Below, in pieces: positions 37,303 through 44,097 of a stretch of DNA of 64,000 bases. The stretch is taken from contig JAJXWP010000022.1 in the NCBI GenBank assembly GCA_021781575.1, positions 1 through 64,000 on the forward strand, given 5' to 3'. Under the pieces are notes generated by a model. That model ran no database searches and was not told where the DNA came from. It was given only the letters and a program-made list of their open reading frames with translations. Each line of letters opens with the position of its first letter. Within the stretch, counting starts at the first letter, position 1. The DNA is from Pseudomonadota bacterium (GTDB taxonomy: Bacteria > Pseudomonadota > Alphaproteobacteria > Rhodospirillales > Magnetospirillaceae). The translations under genes were made by a program, and so were the position numbers.

Positions 37303-37567
37303 CTGTTGAAAAATCCTCTTTAGATCTCAATCGGTTAGCGGTGCAACTAATAGCCGATGGTACATGGTCGGTGGTCTGTTAAAAAAACATCGCAGTATCA
37401 ATGCGGTAGGTGCTGTCGAGCACCGGATTTTGAGGGGGCTCAGTGACGCTTCATCGGAGATTGGAGATTGTTCACAAATCAACCGTCGCGGCATCGCCAT
37501 TTTCTGGCAATGAGGCGGCGTTTGTGCCGTCGCATCTCAGGGGATTTGGCAACAGCTCTTGACAGCA
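37303..37567. other. Gene-free start of cassette 3
   Basis: No gene seen. Relatively AT-rich sequence with TTAAAAAAAC at 37380, leading into the Fic operator array. Confidence 0.6.
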
Positions 37568-37664
37568 TGCGGTGATTAGGCGCTACATTCGCCGCATTTA
37601 TGCGGCGAATGTCTTGCCCCTTGCGGTGATTGGTTGATATAATCGCCGCAAGTCTGCGGTTATT
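37568..37664. promoter_or_regulatory. Six-site operator array of fic, duplicated 54-bp unit
   Basis: Copies of TGCGG(T/C)(G/T)A(T/A)T lie at 37568(+), 37587(-), 37601(+), 37622(+), 37641(-) and 37655(+). The spacing +19, +14 is repeated exactly after 54 bp, so a three-site unit is present twice. Sites 37587 and 37601 also form a perfect 13-bp inverted repeat. Confidence 0.75.
37614..37643 (+). promoter_or_regulatory. Promoter of fic
   Basis: TTGCCC (37614-37619), 18-nt spacer, perfect -10 TATAAT (37638-37643). One operator site lies in the spacer and another overlaps the -10 edge, so binding should repress. Confidence 0.6.
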
Positions 37665-37674
37665 GAGGCGTTCG

Positions 37675-38796
37675 ATGTACATATGGCAGCAACCGGACTG
37701 GCCAAAATTCTTCTGGAACAATGATGTCCTGCTGCCCGCCGTCGCCTCGGCACGCTTCCGTCAGGGCCAGTACCTGGGGGTAATGCAGGCGGCGGGCTTT
37801 GACGCCCGCCTTCAGGCCGAATTGTCCGCTACCTGCGAGGACGTCATCAAGACCAGCGCCATCGAAGGAGAGGTGCTAAATCCGGCCAGTGTGCGGTCAT
37901 CGATCGCCCGGCGCCTGGGCATTCCTGACGGTGGTGTGTCGCCGCAGGACCGTGGGGTCGATGGCGTCGTCGAGATGATCCTCGATGCCACCAAGGATTT
38001 CGCCAGCCCTCTGACGGCCCAACGCATTTTCGGGTGGCATGCGGCGCTTTTCCCGACAGGATACTCGGGTAAGGACAGGATCGATGTCGGCCGATGGCGC
38101 ACCGACAGCGAGGGCGCGATGCAGGTGGTGTCCAATGTCTATGCCCCGAATCCCACCGTCCATTATGAGGCCCCGCCGGCTGACAGAGTGGCTGCAGACA
38201 TGGATCAGTTCATCGGCTGGTTCAACACGGGTGGCAAGGAAATGGACGGCTTGATCCGGGCTGGGTTGGCCCACCTCTGGTTTGTCACCATCCATCCTCT
38301 GGACGACGGCAATGGACGGGTCGCGCGTGCCATCGCCGATCTGGCGGTGGCGCAGACGGAGCGCACCGGGCAGCGCTTTTACAGCATGTCGAGCCAGATC
38401 GAACGGGAAAAGAAGCGGTATTACGAGGTCCTCGAACAGACGCAAAAGGCCGGTCTCGACATCACTGAATGGCTGACATGGTTCATCGGCTGTTACGTGC
38501 GGGCCATCGACGCTGCGGACACGCTCAGCACCATGGTCATCAACAAGGGAAAGTTCTGGCTGGCGCAAGCCAGTCAACCGCCGTTCTCACCCCGCCAGGA
38601 GAAGGTCTTGGACAAGTTGCTTGAGGGTTTTGAAGGAACCGTGACGGCGCGGAAGTGGGCGAACATCTGTCGCTGCTCACTGGACACGGCGCAACGCGAC
38701 ATCGCCGATCTGCTCGCCCGGGAGTTGCTCGTGCGCAATCCGGGCGGCGGGCGGAGCACAAGCTACTCGTTCAAGTGGCCACCCGTTTCCTCATGA
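37675..38796 (+). CDS. Fic-domain AMP-transferase with DUF4172 and C-terminal winged helix
   Basis: A 373-aa cytosolic Fic protein expected to transfer AMP to a protein target. The DUF4172 N-terminus YIWQQPDWPKFFW is followed by the inhibitory helix KTSAIEGEV (S/TxxxE(G/N), about residue 60), which places it in class II, self-inhibited Fic. The catalytic motif HPLDDGNGRVAR (about 208) is intact with catalytic His. The C-terminal 80 residues (KWANICRCSLDTAQRDIADL) form a winged helix, so the protein may bind the six-site operator upstream itself. No separate antitoxin gene is present. The ATG at 37675 fits the family N-terminus. Confidence 0.92.
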   Translation: MYIWQQPDWPKFFWNNDVLLPAVASARFRQGQYLGVMQAAGFDARLQAELSATCEDVIKTSAIEGEVLNPASVRSSIARRLGIPDGGVSPQDRGVDGVVEMILDATKDFASPLTAQRIFGWHAALFPTGYSGKDRIDVGRWRTDSEGAMQVVSNVYAPNPTVHYEAPPADRVAADMDQFIGWFNTGGKEMDGLIRAGLAHLWFVTIHPLDDGNGRVARAIADLAVAQTERTGQRFYSMSSQIEREKKRYYEVLEQTQKAGLDITEWLTWFIGCYVRAIDAADTLSTMVINKGKFWLAQASQPPFSPRQEKVLDKLLEGFEGTVTARKWANICRCSLDTAQRDIADLLARELLVRNPGGGRSTSYSFKWPPVSS

Positions 38797-39140
38797 TTCG
38801 GATTTTGTCTGCCAACACCTGCGGTCAGCAGGGAAGGAAAACCCCGCCCTGTTGAAGGCATTGCTTCTAAGCTCAATTTAAGTGTAGTAAAGGTTGATGA
38901 GTAAATGGCACGCACTAAGCAATGGTTGCCAAATCTCCTGTTCTCTTCAATGGCTTCGAGCGTGCGGTCGATAATCGGACGCCGTCCAGTCAGATTTGGC
39001 CTTTGGCGCGCTGGCCGTCAGCCAAAAACGTCAAACAATATCAATGTCTTATAATGCAGTCCAGGGTGCAAAAGAGGTGTTTGGGCGAATGTCGGCGCAG
39101 CGCCGGATACAAGGGCGCAGGGTGAAAAACAGCTGCCAAG
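38797..39140. other. Gene-poor stretch between fic and the GNAT pair
   Basis: Short open frames exist (for example from 38905 and 38922) but none has a recognisable product or a good ribosome site. I see no gene. Confidence 0.5.
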
Positions 39141-39671
39141 TCAGTTTTCTTCGGCCGCTTTGACCGCCTCGGCGATCGTCGCGAGCGGCAGGATCAGCTT
39201 CAAGGGATCGTCTAGCAGCACCACGGCCCCGAACCGGCCGTACCAGGCGGCGGCGCGCGCGTCCTTGGCATCGATGGCCAGGGCGACGCCCCCGACTTCG
39301 GCCGCCACGGCCAGGGCGCGCAGGCCGGCCGCCAGCAGCAGGTCGCCGCCCAGGCCCCGGCCCTGCGCCGACAGGCTGACCGCAAGGCGGCCGAGGCGGA
39401 AAACCGGAACCTCGTAACGCCCCAGTTTGCGGGTCAGGGCGGCGGGGACACGGGCGAATTCGACGGCGCCGGGACTGATCGCATAATAGCCGAGCACCCG
39501 CGCCGGCTCGGCCGGGGCTACAGCGACGAAGGTCTTGGCGCCGCCCGATTCGTGGTTCTGCCGGGCGTAGCGCTGGAGATAGAAGTTAAGGTCGAGCGAG
39601 CCGCAATCGAAGCCCTTGCGGTCATGCTGCCGGCCGATCGGTTCTTCCCGCCAGTCGCGCGGGTCGCTCAC
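39141..39671 (-). CDS. GNAT-family toxin (TacT/AtaT-like)
   Basis: A 176-aa GCN5-type acetyltransferase of the group paired with DUF1778 antitoxins; known members acetylate aminoacyl-tRNA and stop translation. The acetyl-CoA loop is SAQGRGLGGDLLLAAGL, the conserved tyrosine is in AAAWYGRFGA, and the family opening FDCGSLDLNFYLQRYA and LGYYAISPGAVE are intact. The start is a GTG that overlaps the antitoxin stop in GTGA, so translation is coupled. Target tRNA is unknown. Confidence 0.92.
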   Translation of the reverse strand: MSDPRDWREEPIGRQHDRKGFDCGSLDLNFYLQRYARQNHESGGAKTFVAVAPAEPARVLGYYAISPGAVEFARVPAALTRKLGRYEVPVFRLGRLAVSLSAQGRGLGGDLLLAAGLRALAVAAEVGGVALAIDAKDARAAAWYGRFGAVVLLDDPLKLILPLATIAEAVKAAEEN

Positions 39672-39949
39672 GGCCGGGCAAGACGGCGGCGGGCGGCGGC
39701 CAGCAATGCAGGCGTCGGGGCCGGCGGATTTTCCAGCAGCGCCAGAACCCGCTCGCTGTCACGGGCGGAGAGCACCAGACGTTCGGCGCGGTCCACTACC
39801 TCTCGGGCGGTGGGCAGAACGTTGCGCATGATGAAGCTGGTGACGTCCAGCCGCTCGTAAGCCGCTGCCGCCGCGAGGAGACGTTTCTCCTCCTTGGTCG
39901 TGCGTAGTTCGATGCGGTCGTCGCGTGTCGTTGCGGGGGTCATGGGCAT
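39668..39949 (-). CDS. DUF1778 ribbon-helix-helix antitoxin
   Basis: A 93-aa antitoxin. The N-terminal DNA-binding ribbon-helix-helix is DRIELRTTKEEKRLLAAAAA with YERLDVTSFIMRNVLP, and the C-terminal part that wraps the toxin contains SARDSERVLALLENPP. The ATG at 39949 is chosen because GGGAGG lies 6 nt upstream. It comes first in its operon, followed directly by the toxin. A palindrome over the -10 box is the likely autoregulatory site. Confidence 0.92.
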   Translation of the reverse strand: MPMTPATTRDDRIELRTTKEEKRLLAAAAAYERLDVTSFIMRNVLPTAREVVDRAERLVLSARDSERVLALLENPPAPTPALLAAARRRLARP

Positions 39950-39967
39950 GGCGGCCTCCCTTTCCGC

Positions 39968-40001
39968 ACGGATGATATCCGTACAAGGTGGGGGCGGTCA
40001 A
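39968..40001 (-). promoter_or_regulatory. Promoter and operator of the GNAT/DUF1778 pair
   Basis: On the minus strand TTGACC (40001-39996), 18-nt spacer and TATCAT (39977-39972). The palindrome ACGGAT-GAT-ATCCGT (39968-39982) covers the -10. Confidence 0.65.
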
Positions 40002-40047
40002 TGCGTCGGGGAAATCTTTGGGGATGGGCTGTCCCAGCCACATCCCA

Positions 40048-40182
40048 CCATTTGGGCTTGGCGAGCCTGTGCCGGGCCGCGTCGGGCGGTCAAGGACGGC
40101 CTGCGGCCGCCGCCTGCGGCGGGCATGCTCCTTGACAGCCCGCCTCCAGCGGCCCGGCCCGCTTGCCGGCAAGCCCAAATGG
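40048..40182. repeat. Large imperfect inverted repeat, 135 bp
   Basis: Nested arms: CCATTTGGGCTTG (40048) with CAAGCCCAAATGG (40170), GCCGGGCCGC (40071) with GCGGCCCGGC (40149), and GGGCGGTCAAGGA (40084) with TCCTTGACAGCCCGCC (40129). It lies about 50 nt past the stop of the broken minus-strand gene. Function unknown. Confidence 0.7.
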
Positions 40183-40229
40183 CGGGGTCCGCCCCGACGG
40201 GGCGGGAGCCGGGCTCTGGGCGGGAACGG

Positions 40230-40550
40230 TCACTCCTCTTTGGTGGTCTTGGCGGGGGCGTTATCGTTGGCCGCCCCCTTGGCCAGCATCGCCGCCACCG
40301 AATCGAGAAACGCCTGGTATCGTTTCTCGCCCAGGGCCTGCGCCTCGGCGCCCGGTGCCGGCAGGGTGGAGGCGTAGATCAGCTGGTGTCGGATGAAGCG
40401 GTAGAGGCTGTGGCTGATGATAAAGCTTTCAGTGTTGCCCTTTTCCACCGCGCGGGCGAGGCGATCGAGCTTGCCGCCGATGCCGTCATCGGTGGCCGAG
40501 CGGCGGTTCATGTAGGCGTCGACCAGCTTCACACCATCGTCGAAAACCAG
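40230..40550 (-). pseudogene. 3' part of an unidentified gene, 5' end lost
   Basis: The minus-strand frame reads convincingly from about 40550 to its stop: KLVDAYMNRRSATDDGIGGK, LDRLARAVEKGNTESFIISH, LYRFIRHQLIYAS, EKRYQAFLDSVAAMLAKG. It resembles accessory-element proteins of alphaproteobacteria, but I cannot name a family. Upstream of about residue 28 the frame loses plausibility and runs antisense to the neighbouring fragment. The likely cause is a deletion or recombination that fused two unrelated genes tail to tail. Low chance of being functional. Confidence 0.5.
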
Positions 40551-40778
40551 GTTGCCGCGGACGACCCGTCGGCCGTACGGCGGGCACTGGCGCGAGTGAT
40601 GAAGGAAGGCCTGGATCGTCACGAGGCCATCCACGCCATCGCATGGGCGCTGACCGATCAGCTACACCAGGTGGCCAACGACCGTACCGATTTCTCGCCT
40701 GCCAATTACGAGGCCGCGCTCGACGACCTGACGGAAAGCCGCTGGCGTGCTGCCACCGAAGGTGACGAGGACGATTGA
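40527..40778 (+). pseudogene. 3' part of a small DUF1841-like gene, 5' end lost
   Basis: The plus-strand frame reads LHTIVENQVAADDPSAVRRA, then MKEGLDRHEAIHAIAWALTD, and ends ALDDLTESRWRAATEGDEDD. The HxIVENQ and RHEAIHAI elements are typical of short DUF1841-like proteins of unknown function. No start codon or convincing sequence lies before about 40520, where it overlaps the opposite fragment. I read this as a truncated gene joined at the same junction. Family assignment is from memory of the motif only. Confidence 0.5.
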
Positions 40779-40842
40779 GGCGTCGTCACCTTCGCGCCAA
40801 GGGGCATGAAGCCACTTCCTATACAAGAGTTGCCGTAAGCAT

Positions 40843-40866
40843 TGTCATATCACATATGATGTGACA
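40843..40866. promoter_or_regulatory. Near-palindromic operator of the PIN/RHH pair
   Basis: A 24-bp near-palindrome, left half TGTCATATCACA and right half TATGATGTGACA, in which every mismatch is a transition. It overlaps a candidate -10 (TATGAT at 40855) and an unused GTG at 40861. Confidence 0.6.
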
Positions 40867-40875
40867 CTATATTTG

Positions 40876-41298
40876 ATGCGACTGGTTCTCGACACAGACG
40901 TCATCGTTGCTGCCCTGCGTAGCCCGCGAGGGGCGTCGGCGGCTTTGCTGTTGGCGGTCGATGACGGACGGGCGGACCTGCTGGCGACGGTACCGCTGTT
41001 CCTGGAATACGAGGCTGTGTGCCGACGGGCAGAGCATGTTCTGGCGGCAGGTTTGCAGCCGGCCGACGTCTCGGTGTTCCTCAACCGCTTGGTTGAACTC
41101 ATCATCCCTGTCGAGCCGTGGTTTCTTTGGCGTCCGCAACTACGTGATCCTGGGGACGAATTGGTGTTGGAGGCGGCGGTAAACGGGCAAGCCGATTGCC
41201 TGGTGACGTTTAACCGTCGGGATTATCTGCCGGCGGCCGAACGGTTTGGTTTGCCGGTTGTGTTGTCGGGCGAAATCTTATGGAAGGTGGTGTCATGA
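40876..41298 (+). CDS. PIN-domain toxin of the COG1569-like type
   Basis: A 140-aa PIN nuclease of the group annotated as putative toxin component. Acidic metal ligands are visible: Asp in RLVLDTDVIVAALR, Glu in FLEYEAVCRR, Asp in RDPGDELVLEAA and Asp in CLVTFNRRDYLP. It would cut RNA, target unknown. The ATG at 40876 is preferred; a GTG at 40861 lies inside the operator. No Shine-Dalgarno is seen. The stop overlaps the next ATG in ATGA. The toxin precedes its antitoxin, the reverse of most vapBC operons. Confidence 0.88.
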   Translation: MRLVLDTDVIVAALRSPRGASAALLLAVDDGRADLLATVPLFLEYEAVCRRAEHVLAAGLQPADVSVFLNRLVELIIPVEPWFLWRPQLRDPGDELVLEAAVNGQADCLVTFNRRDYLPAAERFGLPVVLSGEILWKVVS

Positions 41299-41549
41299 CG
41301 ACGAAGACCTCGACCTATCCGCTCCGCCTGCCGGTCTCGATCAAGGCCGAGGCCGAACGCTTGGCGGCCGAGGAAGGGACGAGCTTGAATCAATTTGTCG
41401 CCACGGCGGTGGCGGAGAAGTTGGCCGCCATGCGGACGGCTGAATTTTTCACGAGTCGCAAGGGTCTTGGCGATCGGGCGGCTTTCCGCCGTCTCCTCAC
41501 CAGGGATGGCGGCGAGCCTCCCCAGCCCGGGGACGAGATGCCGACCTGA
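41295..41549 (+). CDS. Ribbon-helix-helix antitoxin partner of the PIN toxin
   Basis: An 84-aa protein with an Arc/HicB-like ribbon-helix-helix: TSTYPLRLPVSIKAEAERLA, then EEGTSLNQFVATAVAEKLAA. The C-terminal part (FFTSRKGLGDRAAFRRLLTR) would bind the toxin. The ATG at 41295 overlaps the toxin stop and has GGAAGG upstream; an in-frame ATG at 41280 lies inside the toxin gene. It should autoregulate at the 24-bp operator. Confidence 0.88.
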   Translation: MTTKTSTYPLRLPVSIKAEAERLAAEEGTSLNQFVATAVAEKLAAMRTAEFFTSRKGLGDRAAFRRLLTRDGGEPPQPGDEMPT

Positions 41550-41622
41550 CGAGGGCACGATCCCTGTACGGGACAGGGACGGTACATTCGAACCCTATCG
41601 CTTTGAGAACAAATGGATTTTG

Positions 41623-41672
41623 GCGGAATCATAATCCACGTGTCGGGGGTTCAAGGCCCTCCTCCGCTACCA
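41623..41672 (+). repeat. tRNA-Met 3'-tail, copy 3 (two changes)
   Basis: 50 nt align to 35405-35454 with two substitutions (CCACG for CCGCG, AAGGCCC for AAGTCCC). Unlike copies 1, 2 and 4 it keeps the tRNA GCGGA before the anticodon loop. Confidence 0.93.
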
Positions 41673-41676
41673 ATAA

Positions 41677-41711
41677 AAGCCCCTGCCAGGTCAACGACTT
41701 GGCAGGGGCTT
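41677..41711 (+). terminator. Intrinsic terminator behind tail 3
   Basis: AAGCCCCTGCCAGGTC (41677-41692) pairs over 16 bp, one G-T, with GACTTGGCAGGGGCTT (41696-41711). A T-rich run follows at 41718. Confidence 0.75.
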
Positions 41712-42053
41712 CTGATTTTGTTCCGCAAGCCTTTCCGGCCATTCGGCTGGCGTCCTTTATTCGGTTCCACCGATCTTCCGAATTTCCGGCGGTGGGCCCT
41801 GAAGGGCGTCTTTGAGCGGATTTTCCGTCGTTTCTCCACCGAATTCCCCATGGGGCGCCGAGTGTCGGGATTTTTTACGGATATGCAATCTTAAAGCTGT
41901 TTTACCTATAGTCGTTCCGCTGGTGACTTGCTTTTAGCGGGATTTTTTTTGCCTCATTACACGGCACGCGATTTGCTTGGGTGTGCTCGCAGCCAATCGG
42001 CAACGTCGGCGCGGTTGCTTGACGTTGCCTTAGCGTGGACTGGAGTAGATCCT
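41712..42053. other. Leader region of the PEP-CTERM gene
   Basis: No gene seen. Contains AT-rich patches (GGGATTTTTTACGG at 41868, GGGATTTTTTTTGCC at 41939) and GGAG 8 nt before the ATG at 42054. No confident promoter. Confidence 0.5.
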
Positions 42054-43739
42054 ATGCGTAAACACCTTCGCCTGAGTTGCGCTCCAATCAGCTTGATGCC
42101 GATCGCGCTCGCCGCCCTCCTTCTGCCTTGCACTGCGCAGGCAACGCCGGTTTGGCTCACGGTGGTCAACAACGGCATGGTCGCACCAACCTCAACCCCC
42201 CCGACGAACACGCCGTATTATTTCAGCTATAATCAGCCGGCGGTGAACGATGCGGGGCTGGTCGTCTTCAGGGCAAGGGCAAAGCCCATAGCGGGCGGCG
42301 GTGAAGAAGGCGGTGGTGGTGGCGGTGGTGGCGGCGGTGGGGATGGCACGACGCAGGGCATCTACACTCGAGACATGAGTGTGCCCGGAGCGCCAATCAT
42401 CGTTCAAGCGGACAACAAAGGTATTGGGGTACCGGCGCCGAACGCCGCCGGGGCGACGTTTGTCGAGTTTCCCTCCACACCGCGGATTGACGCCACCTCC
42501 TCGGCCATTGCCTTCCGCGGGCAAACCCAGCCGGTGTACTCCCTGCCTGACGGCACCAAGACGGGAACCTCAGGCGTTTTTACCAACGCCGGCGGGACAC
42601 TCATCACCGGGGCAGGTCAGCTTGGTGATGCCGGGTTCACGCAGTTCGCCGTTCCAAATGCACCGGCTGGAACCGGATTCGACCAGTTTCCCGGCGCTCC
42701 AACGGTGACCGGATCGACCGTCGCCTTCAAGGGGAACTATACCGTTGGCGGTGTTGCCGAGACTGGAGTCTTCTATCGCGATACGAGCGGGGGGAATGGC
42801 GGCGCCGTTCAAACAATCGCGCGATCCGGGGATGCGATTCCCGGCGTCAGCGGCGCGACTTTCGGATCTACGGCACCGCCCTCCGCCGCCGGCTCACAAG
42901 TCGTCTTTACCGGGCTCGACAACGAAAATGCCCCAACAGCGGGGGGCATTTATCTCGCCCCGTTGTCGCCTCAGCCGTCATTGACACCGCTCGTGCAGAT
43001 CGGCGGCGCCGTGCCTGGGGCCGTCGGCCAGACCTTCAATGGATTTGGTGAAGGGCTGTCATTCGATGGCACGCATGTCGGTTTCTGGGGCTCCTGGGGC
43101 ACCGACACGATGACCGTCCATAAGGCCTGTCCAACCGATGGCAATGCGGCCAGAGTCGCCTATTGCCTGGCTCTTTACCCGAACGGCGCAGACCTGATCG
43201 AACCGGTCCATCAAGGCATGTTCTCGATCGATACCCAGACCGACGTCGTCTCAATGATCGCGCAGACCGGCGTCGACGGATTCACCGATTTCCTCAACTG
43301 GAATTTTTCGGGTCAGGTTGACAGCACCGACGCCGAGCCGGCGCGCTGGCGCAGTTCCGCCTACCTAGCAAATTCAGGCGGAAATGTCGCCTTCCTTGGT
43401 CAGCAGGGCACCGTTGAGGGGCTTTTCGTCGGTTCATCGGCGTCCAGCGAACTGAAGACGCTGCTGAGCACCGAGATGCCCGGCCAAGTCCTCGACCCGA
43501 TGGCGCCGGCAGGTTCCTTCATCTCCTCGCTGGGGCTGGAACGCGATGGGCTGCGCGGCGACCTGCTGGCGATTAGCGCGTCAATGTTGGATCCGCAGAC
43601 ATTGGAAAGTTGGTCCGGCATCTATCTCGATCCGGAGGCCGTGGCAGTTCCCGAGGCATCCTCGCTCCTTGCCGTGTCGACCGGACTGTTCGGCATGGGC
43701 CTGCTGCCGCGCCGGCGGCGTCGCCGGCAGCCCGCGTAG
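42054..43739 (+). CDS. PEP-CTERM-type secreted protein with DUF7453-like repeats
   Basis: A 561-aa exported protein. A signal peptide (PIALAALLLPCTAQA) precedes a body with a Gly-rich patch at about residue 85-98 and repeated units of the form G-F-x-x-F-x-x-P-x-x-x-G-x-x-VAFxG (seen at ATFVEFPSTPRID, TGFDQFPGAPTVTG, QTFNGFGEGLSFDG), probably beta-propeller blades. The C-terminus VPEASSLLAVSTGLFGMGLL followed by an Arg cluster is a PEP-CTERM-like sorting signal, normally handled by an exosortase. The motif is VPEA rather than VPEP. The ATG at 42054 has GGAG upstream. It is the only non-toxin cargo of the stack. Confidence 0.82.
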   Translation: MRKHLRLSCAPISLMPIALAALLLPCTAQATPVWLTVVNNGMVAPTSTPPTNTPYYFSYNQPAVNDAGLVVFRARAKPIAGGGEEGGGGGGGGGGGDGTTQGIYTRDMSVPGAPIIVQADNKGIGVPAPNAAGATFVEFPSTPRIDATSSAIAFRGQTQPVYSLPDGTKTGTSGVFTNAGGTLITGAGQLGDAGFTQFAVPNAPAGTGFDQFPGAPTVTGSTVAFKGNYTVGGVAETGVFYRDTSGGNGGAVQTIARSGDAIPGVSGATFGSTAPPSAAGSQVVFTGLDNENAPTAGGIYLAPLSPQPSLTPLVQIGGAVPGAVGQTFNGFGEGLSFDGTHVGFWGSWGTDTMTVHKACPTDGNAARVAYCLALYPNGADLIEPVHQGMFSIDTQTDVVSMIAQTGVDGFTDFLNWNFSGQVDSTDAEPARWRSSAYLANSGGNVAFLGQQGTVEGLFVGSSASSELKTLLSTEMPGQVLDPMAPAGSFISSLGLERDGLRGDLLAISASMLDPQTLESWSGIYLDPEAVAVPEASSLLAVSTGLFGMGLLPRRRRRRQPA

Positions 43740-43915
43740 TCGCATTATGTCACCTGTGGCCTCCGCGACGATGGCGGTCTTTCCGGTTCTTGCCGATGGG
43801 CTTGCCCGGGGAGCCTCAGGCGGCTTGTCGGGACCCTCGGGCCGTGATGGGGTGAGCGGTGCAGGGTCGCGGCATTCAGCGCTTAAATGATTGATAAGCG
43901 AGGGGCCGAAGCCGT

Positions 43916-43957
43916 ATCATAACCGGCGTGTCGGGGGATCAAGCCCCTCCGCTATCA
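43916..43957 (+). repeat. tRNA-Met 3'-tail, copy 4 (degenerate)
   Basis: Aligns to 35410-35454 with about four substitutions and a 3-nt gap (ends CTCCGCTATCA). It is preceded by GCCGT as in copies 1 and 2. Confidence 0.85.
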
Positions 43958-43963
43958 AATTTG

Positions 43964-44002
43964 CCAAAGGGGTCAGCTTCTGATACGAGCTGACCCCTTT
44001 GG
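43964..44002 (+). terminator. Intrinsic terminator behind tail 4
   Basis: CCAAAGGGGTCAGCT (43964-43978) pairs perfectly with AGCTGACCCCTTTGG (43988-44002), followed by TTTTC. Confidence 0.88.
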
Positions 44003-44061
44003 TTTTCGCTGACAGCGGTCGACATCCGGCTGTGAAGTTGGGATACCCCATATCGCGGCTC

Positions 44062-44079
44062 GCGTGACCCTCCGCTACC
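44062..44079 (+). repeat. Possible remnant of a fifth tRNA tail
   Basis: GCGTG followed after ACC by CTCCGCTACC could be tail sequence with the middle deleted. Only about 16 nt match, so chance is possible. Confidence 0.3.
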
Positions 44080-44097
44080 GAGAACTGGATCAGACAG

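Larger units (their letters stand above)
35455..44079. mobile_element. Stack of cassettes bounded by tRNA-Met 3'-tails
   Basis: Copies of the tRNA 3' end at 36256, 37191, 41623 and 43916 divide the region into intervals. Cargo is toxin-antitoxin style genes, a Fic protein, gene remnants and a PEP-CTERM protein. No integrase, transposase or excisionase was found inside, so mobility would need an enzyme encoded elsewhere or lost. Confidence 0.75.

Noticed and set aside
38905-39054. Short frame beginning MARTKQ, like a histone H3 tail
   Set aside because: Six-residue coincidence; the rest of the frame has no resemblance and no ribosome site.
36256-43957. The tRNA-Met tails as additional tRNA genes
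   Set aside because: Each lacks the acceptor 5' strand, D arm and most of the anticodon 5' stem; only the 3' part is present.
35455-44097. Search for an integrase or transposase in the cassette stack
   Set aside because: No frame shows tyrosine- or serine-recombinase motifs on either strand.
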